Part shown: one piece after another, positions 60,118-64,000 of the stretch
How positions within the stretch are numbered: the first letter of the stretch is position 1
Layout: the number at the start of each line of letters is the position of its first letter
Assembly: GCF_036053395.1 (NCBI RefSeq)
Contig: NZ_CP107942.1
Coordinates: 586,501 to 650,500, forward strand
Direction of reading: 5' to 3'
Length of the DNA stretch: 64,000 nt
Origin: Actinoplanes sp. NBC_00393
GTDB taxonomy: Bacteria; Actinomycetota; Actinomycetes; Mycobacteriales; Micromonosporaceae
Notes under the pieces: model-generated
Database searches by the model: none
Told to the model about the DNA's origin: nothing
What the model saw: only the letters and a program-made list of their open reading frames with translations
Made by a program: the position numbers and the translations under genes

Positions 60118-61470
60118 GTGACTGCGACTCTTCCCCCGACCGTTACCGAGGCCCGGCCGGCAGCCGCGAGCCTGAAGGGCCACTGGATCGACGACTGGCG
60201 GCCCGAGGACCGGGAGTTCTGGGACAACGGCGGCGCGGCGATCGCCAAGCGCAACCTGATCGTCTCGATCTTCTCCGAGCACATCGGTTTCTCGGTGTGG
60301 ACGCTCTGGTCCGTGCTGGTCCTCTTCCTCGGCCCCGAGTACGGCATCGACCCGGCCCAGAAGTTCCTGCTCACCGCGGTTCCGGCGCTGGTCGGCGCGG
60401 CGCTGCGGATCCCGTACACGTTCGCGGTCGCCACCTTCGGCGGCCGGAACTGGACGATCATCAGCGCCTCGCTGCTGCTCGTCCCGTCGATCGCGGCGGC
60501 CTTCCTGATCCAGCCGGGCGTCTCGTACTCCACCCTGCTGATCCTCGGCGCGCTCGCCGGTGTCGGCGGCGGCAACTTCGCCTCCTCGATGGCGAACATC
60601 AACGCCTTCTACCCGGACCGGCTCAAGGGCTGGGCGCTCGGTATCAACGCCGGCGGTGGCAACCTCGGTGTGGCCGTCGCGCAGCTGATCGGCCTCTTCG
60701 TCCTGGCCGTCTTCGGCGCCGGGAACCCGGGCATCGTGGCCGGCATCTACATTCCGTTCATCGTGATCGCGGTGGTCCTCTCGGCGCTCAAGATGGACAA
60801 CCTGTCCCAGGCCCGCAACGAGAAGCGGGGCATGCGTGACGCCGCCAAGGAGTCGCACACCTGGATCATGTCGCTGCTCTACATCGGCACCTTCGGCTCG
60901 TTCATCGGTTTCGGGTTCGCCTTCGGCCAGGTGCTGCAGGTGCAGTTCGCGGACACGTTCAACACCCCGATCAAGGCCGCCTACCTGACCTTCCTCGGCC
61001 CGCTGCTGGGCTCGCTGATCCGCCCGTTCGGCGGTGCCCTGGCCGACCGGCTCGGCGGCGCGAAGGTCACCTTCGTCAACTTCATCGCGATGGCGGTCGG
61101 CGCCTCGATCGTCCTGGTCGCGGCCCAGCAACGGTCGCTGCCGCTCTACCTCGTCGGGTTCATCTCGCTCTTCGTCCTGAGCGGTCTGGGCAACGGCTCG
61201 TCGTACAAGATGATCCCGGCCATCTTCAAGCAGAAGTACGCCGGCGACGAGCATCAGGCCCGCCGCATCTCCGGAGCCGTCATCGGCATCGCCGGCGCGA
61301 TCGGCGCGGTCGGCGGCGTCCTGGTCAACCTGGCGTTCCGGCAGTCGTTCCTGACCTACAAGGACGCCGACGCGGCGTACATCGGGTTCATCGCGTTCTA
61401 CGCGCTCTGTGTGCTGGTCACCTGGGCGGTCTATCTGCGGCCGGCAGCGCGTACGAAGATCGCGGTCTGA
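60118..61470 (+). CDS. narK: Nitrate/nitrite transporter (NNP-type MFS)
   Basis: 450 residues, start GTG 60118 with GGGAG upstream, 2 nt after nirD. About twelve membrane helices. The nitrate signatures GVGGGNFASSMANINAFYPDRLKGWALGINAGGGNLG and GLGNGSSYKMIPAIF, and the substrate-binding Arg in LRIPYTFAV, are characteristic of NarK-type carriers. It imports nitrate (and may export nitrite) for NasA/NirBD. Last gene of the operon, followed by a strong terminator. Confidence 0.93.
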   Translation: MTATLPPTVTEARPAAASLKGHWIDDWRPEDREFWDNGGAAIAKRNLIVSIFSEHIGFSVWTLWSVLVLFLGPEYGIDPAQKFLLTAVPALVGAALRIPYTFAVATFGGRNWTIISASLLLVPSIAAAFLIQPGVSYSTLLILGALAGVGGGNFASSMANINAFYPDRLKGWALGINAGGGNLGVAVAQLIGLFVLAVFGAGNPGIVAGIYIPFIVIAVVLSALKMDNLSQARNEKRGMRDAAKESHTWIMSLLYIGTFGSFIGFGFAFGQVLQVQFADTFNTPIKAAYLTFLGPLLGSLIRPFGGALADRLGGAKVTFVNFIAMAVGASIVLVAAQQRSLPLYLVGFISLFVLSGLGNGSSYKMIPAIFKQKYAGDEHQARRISGAVIGIAGAIGAVGGVLVNLAFRQSFLTYKDADAAYIGFIAFYALCVLVTWAVYLRPAARTKIAV

Positions 61471-61484
61471 TTCTGGTCCCTTCC

Positions 61485-61513
61485 GGCCCGGGTGCGCGCA
61501 GCGCGCCCGGGCC
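61485..61513 (+). terminator. Terminator of the nitrate assimilation operon
   Basis: A 13-bp stem (GGCCCGGGTGCGC with GCGCGCCCGGGCC, including one G-U pair) and a 3-nt loop, 15 nt after the narK stop. Confidence 0.8.
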
Positions 61514-61711
61514 GTCCCCGTGCCGTTTCCCGGCGGTCGCGCTGGGGCCCCGGCTTTCGCTGAGGCTCGCGCGGCTCGGCGGTACTCCTTCGAGAACCCG
61601 TACCTCTGCTGTTGTGTCTTCCGGTTGAGCGCGTCGCTGCTGGCCTTGCCCGATTTATGACCTAGAGTCCCTGATGTCCGGATTTACCATTGCTCTTGAA
61701 GCGGTGATTTC

Positions 61712-62143
61712 ATGAACAAGTTGACGCGTTCGTTCGTCATGACGGGCGTGGCGGTGGCCGCCGGGCTGACCATGGCCGCCGGCCCGGCCGCGGCGACCTC
61801 GACCGCCCCGTCGGGCGCCGAGGCCGGCGCGAAGCCCGCCGCCACCAAGCAGCAGGACGTGCAGCGGCGTGACCGCATCGTCGGCTTCTACCGCAGCCCG
61901 CGCACCTGCCACAAGCTGGGCCGGGTCGGCGTCTGGAAGGACAACTGGGAGCGTTACCAGTGCTTCCAGGTCTGGCGCGGATTCCACCGCGGCGACTGGG
62001 CGCTGAAGGTCTACTACGGCTGGAACTGGCACCAGGGCAACAAGCACGGCGACCGCGACTGGCACGGCCAGAAGCACACCAACAACCGCGGCGACCGCAA
62101 CTGGCACGGCCAGAAGCACAGCAACGACTGGAAGAAGAACTGA
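61712..62143 (+). CDS. Small secreted His/Trp-rich protein
   Basis: 143 residues from ATG 61712. A Sec signal peptide (NKLTRSFVMTGVAVAAGLTMAAGPAAA) precedes a mature protein of about 115 residues. It has a two-Cys segment (SPRTCHKLGRVGVWKDNWERYQCFQVW) likely to form a disulfide. The tail has two repeats of the form GDRxWHGQKHxN, rich in His, Trp and Lys. No family recognised. It could bind metal or an anionic polymer at the cell surface; that is a guess. It is monocistronic. Confidence 0.75.
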   Translation: MNKLTRSFVMTGVAVAAGLTMAAGPAAATSTAPSGAEAGAKPAATKQQDVQRRDRIVGFYRSPRTCHKLGRVGVWKDNWERYQCFQVWRGFHRGDWALKVYYGWNWHQGNKHGDRDWHGQKHTNNRGDRNWHGQKHSNDWKKN

Positions 62144-62333
62144 GCTTCGGCTTCGTTCTCAGGGGCCGCATCCCGCGAGGGGTGCGGCCCTTCGTCCTGG
62201 GTGCCTTCATGGCCACCGGGCAACCCGGCTCCGTGCCGGGCGGCGCGACCGCGGCGATCCGGCCGTCCTCGACCAGCACCGGGGCGCATGCGTTCACCGT
62301 CGAGCGCGACATCCTCCCGCGATTGCCCGTCGC

Positions 62334-62368
62334 ACTACTGGTGTAGTTATCGTGACTACGATGGTAGT
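62334..62368. promoter_or_regulatory. Two tandem TetR operators
   Basis: ACTAC-TGGT-GTAGT (62334-62347) and ACTAC-GATG-GTAGT (62355-62368) are identical in their 5-bp arms and 21 bp apart centre to centre (two helical turns). They end 8 nt before the TetR start, implying autoregulation. Confidence 0.8.
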
Positions 62369-62376
62369 GTCGAAGT

Positions 62377-62946
62377 GTGGGGAACAGGAGAAACGACCTG
62401 CTCGACGCCGCGATCGAAGTCCTCGGCGGGTCCGGCATGCATGGGCTCACCCATCGCCGCGTCGACGCGGCCGCGGGCCTGCCGGCCGGCTCCTGCTCCA
62501 ACCACTTCCGCACGCGGGACGCGCTGCTCGAAGCGGTCGTCGAGCGGTTCGCCGACCGGGAACGGCACAACTTCGAGGCGATCCTGATGGAGTCGGTGCC
62601 CCACGGCCCGGCCGAGCTGGCGCAAGTCCTGACCCGGATGGCGCACGACGCCGTCGGCCCGCACCGCACCCTCACCCTCGCGCGGTACGCGATTCTCGTC
62701 GAAGCCGGCATCCACCCGTCACTGCGCGCCCGGCTGTTGACGACCGGCGCGCGCGTGAACGCGTACTTCATGGCCTGGCTGCGCCTCGCCGGCTCCACCG
62801 ACCCGGACCGCCAGGCCCCCCTGATCATGAACTACTGGACCGGCGTCGTCCTGCACGAACTCGCCGTGCCGGACCCGGCCTTCGACCCGTCCGAGCAGCT
62901 CACGTCCCTCGTCACTGCCGTCTTCGGAGCAGAGGTGCCGACATGA
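62377..62946 (+). CDS. TetR-family regulator
   Basis: 189 residues, start GTG 62377. Helix-turn-helix NRRNDLLDAAIEVLGGSGMHGLTHRRVDAAAGLPAGSCSNHFRTRDALLEAV, then an all-helical domain ending in a long C-terminal segment. The stop overlaps the next gene by 4 nt, so both form one autoregulated operon under the tandem operators. Confidence 0.88.
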   Translation: MGNRRNDLLDAAIEVLGGSGMHGLTHRRVDAAAGLPAGSCSNHFRTRDALLEAVVERFADRERHNFEAILMESVPHGPAELAQVLTRMAHDAVGPHRTLTLARYAILVEAGIHPSLRARLLTTGARVNAYFMAWLRLAGSTDPDRQAPLIMNYWTGVVLHELAVPDPAFDPSEQLTSLVTAVFGAEVPT

Positions 62947-63578
62947 ACCCGTGGCCCGAGATCCACCGTCAACGACTCGCCGTCGCCGACCTGCTCGACT
63001 CCCTCGACCCCGGCGAATGGGCCCGGCCGTCCCTCTGCGACGGCTGGACCATCCACGATGTCGCCGCCCACCTCACCCTCCAGCAGTTGCGGTTCCGCGA
63101 CGTACTCCGCATGCCACGCCACTGGAAAGGCAGCATGGACCGGACCATCCAGGCCGCGGCCCAGCGGCGCGCTGCAGAACTCAGCCCCCGGCAGATCATC
63201 GCCGACATCCGCGATACGGCCGGCCTGCGGCGGCGCAACTTCGGGGTCACGCCGGTCGAGACGCTGACCGACCTACTCGTACACAGCCAGGACATCGCAC
63301 TGCCCCTCTGCCGCGACCACCCGATGCCGCCGACGGCGGCCGCCGTCTGCGCCCAGCGGACGCTGACCATGCGGATCCCACCGCCACCCCCATCGGTACG
63401 CGCCATCGCCGGCCTCCACCTCGCCGCCACCGACACGGCGTGGTCGTTCGGGGATGGGCCTGAGGTGCGCGGGCCGACCGCCGCGCTGTTGCTGGTGTGC
63501 TGCGGGCGGGGCGTCGCCTTGCCCCAGCTCAGTGGGCCGGGCGTGGATCTGCTGGCGGCGCGCTTACTCCCCGCCTGA
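62943..63578 (+). CDS. Maleylpyruvate isomerase family (mycothiol-dependent, DinB-like) protein
   Basis: 211 residues from ATG 62943 (ATGA overlap). The four-helix DinB/MDMPI fold is marked by RLAVADLLDSLDPGEWARPSLCDGWTIHDVAAHLT, with the metal His in DVAAHL and LLVHSQDIALPL. Relatives use mycothiol as cofactor in isomerisation or detoxification. The actual substrate is unknown. Coupling to a TetR gene suggests induction by its substrate. Confidence 0.85.
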   Translation: MNPWPEIHRQRLAVADLLDSLDPGEWARPSLCDGWTIHDVAAHLTLQQLRFRDVLRMPRHWKGSMDRTIQAAAQRRAAELSPRQIIADIRDTAGLRRRNFGVTPVETLTDLLVHSQDIALPLCRDHPMPPTAAAVCAQRTLTMRIPPPPPSVRAIAGLHLAATDTAWSFGDGPEVRGPTAALLLVCCGRGVALPQLSGPGVDLLAARLLPA

Positions 63579-64000
63579 CGCGCCGCGGCCGGGCGGGCCG
63601 GCGTTGGCGTGTTTGGTTGGGCGTCCGTGTTGGGAGGGCGTTGCGCGGCGGCCGGGCCTTGTTCGGCGGTTGGGCATTGCGCGGGGGCGGGCCTTGCGCG
63701 GGGCGGGTCTTATTCGGCGGTCGGGCATTGCGCGGGAGCGGGCCTTGTGCGGTTGGCGACCAGTCCACGTTGGCCGGTAACCCGCGGTCGGCGGCCTCTT
63801 ACATGGTGTTCGCTCGGTGGCGCCTTCCGCGACGGCTGGCAATGTGAGTGGCCGGGTGATATGCGATGGTATGCACCTTCTGCGGCGCACTCTCCGCGGT
63901 GGGCGAGCGATGTGTAGTGGGCTGGCCCCTGCGGCGTCGGACTCTCCCCGGTGTGCGCGCTCTGCACATAGGAAGGCGCTAACCGATCTTGGGTGTTTGA
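63579..64000. other. Right-end stretch without a recognised gene
   Basis: 422 nt at the window edge. The first part holds a 17-bp array. After 63775 the composition is less extreme and no family is recognised on either strand; a gene could start beyond the edge. Confidence 0.6.
63653..63754. repeat. 17-bp tandem repeat, six units with a 51-bp higher order
   Basis: Units resemble CGGGCCTTGTTCGGCGG, TTGGGCATTGCGCGGGG and GCGGGCCTTGCGCGGGG and recur in that order, so units three apart are most alike (period 51). It begins 75 nt after the isomerase-like stop. Confidence 0.75.

Overview
The window is high-GC actinobacterial chromosome. The evidence is GC-rich third codon positions, frequent GTG and TTG starts, F420/mycothiol-type small enzymes, a DUF574-type methyltransferase, and a NnaR-type nitrate regulator. 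Chemotaxis and c-di-GMP genes together with this gene set suggest a motile member of the Micromonosporaceae such as an Actinoplanes relative; that placement is inference. I see no rRNA, tRNA, insertion sequence, CRISPR or phage gene. The content is mostly metabolic genes with local regulators, separated by unusually repeat-rich gene-end regions.

Layout. 0-4.4 kb: HxlR tail, UBP zinc finger, a chemoreceptor and two tandem, partly identical GGDEF proteins. 4.4-10 kb: CoA-transferase and acyl-CoA dehydrogenase with a divergent TetR, then a propionyl-CoA synthetase. 10-16 kb: LTA-synthase-like membrane sulfatase, small membrane proteins, LysR, a glutathionyl-hydroquinone-reductase relative, and relics of an NtaA/SnaA-type monooxygenase and a GNAT gene. 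16-18.7 kb: sulfonate-type ABC importer. 19-23 kb: methyltransferase, and LacI plus GH13 alpha-glucosidase with an operator between them. 23-26 kb: frameshifted MEDS gene, and a Tat-exported molybdenum sulfite oxidase divergent from an SsuD-like monooxygenase. 26-38 kb: MMPL/MarR, TPR, F420-type reductase, hydrolase, MarR/ABC exporter, TetR/SDR, and an SDR-hydrolase-nitroreductase operon. 38.3-43 kb: a complete five-gene branched-chain amino-acid-type ABC importer. 43-45.4 kb: two divergent citrate synthases, one with an N-terminal DNA-binding domain. 46.5-52 kb: a TetR-DUF4873-flavin monooxygenase-SDR-hydrolase operon divergent from an AurF-like diiron oxygenase. 53-61.5 kb: nitrate assimilation (NnaR-type regulator, sirohydrochlorin chelatase, nasA, nirB, nirD, narK). 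61.7-63.6 kb: secreted His/Trp-rich protein, TetR and a mycothiol-dependent isomerase-like protein.

Working together. The nitrate block is a full pathway: NarK imports nitrate/nitrite, NasA makes nitrite, NirBD makes ammonium, and the chelatase supplies siroheme for NirB. The sulfur genes form a plausible route: the ABC importer brings in sulfonates, the SsuD-like enzyme releases sulfite, and the sulfite oxidase removes it. Many regulators sit beside good palindromes (31.6, 34.8, 51.1 and 62.3 kb), so local autoregulation is a recurrent design.

The most unusual signal is in the intergenic DNA. At 7.7, 18.98 and 52.2 kb there are arrays whose unit is exactly 63 bp, divisible into a 51-nt imperfect palindrome and a 12-nt spacer; a single 51-nt member lies at 10.02 kb. 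At three of the four loci the outer arm is recognisably the same and arm changes are often compensatory. Other gene ends hold unrelated tandem arrays with units of 14, 17, 18, 23, 35 and 39 bp.
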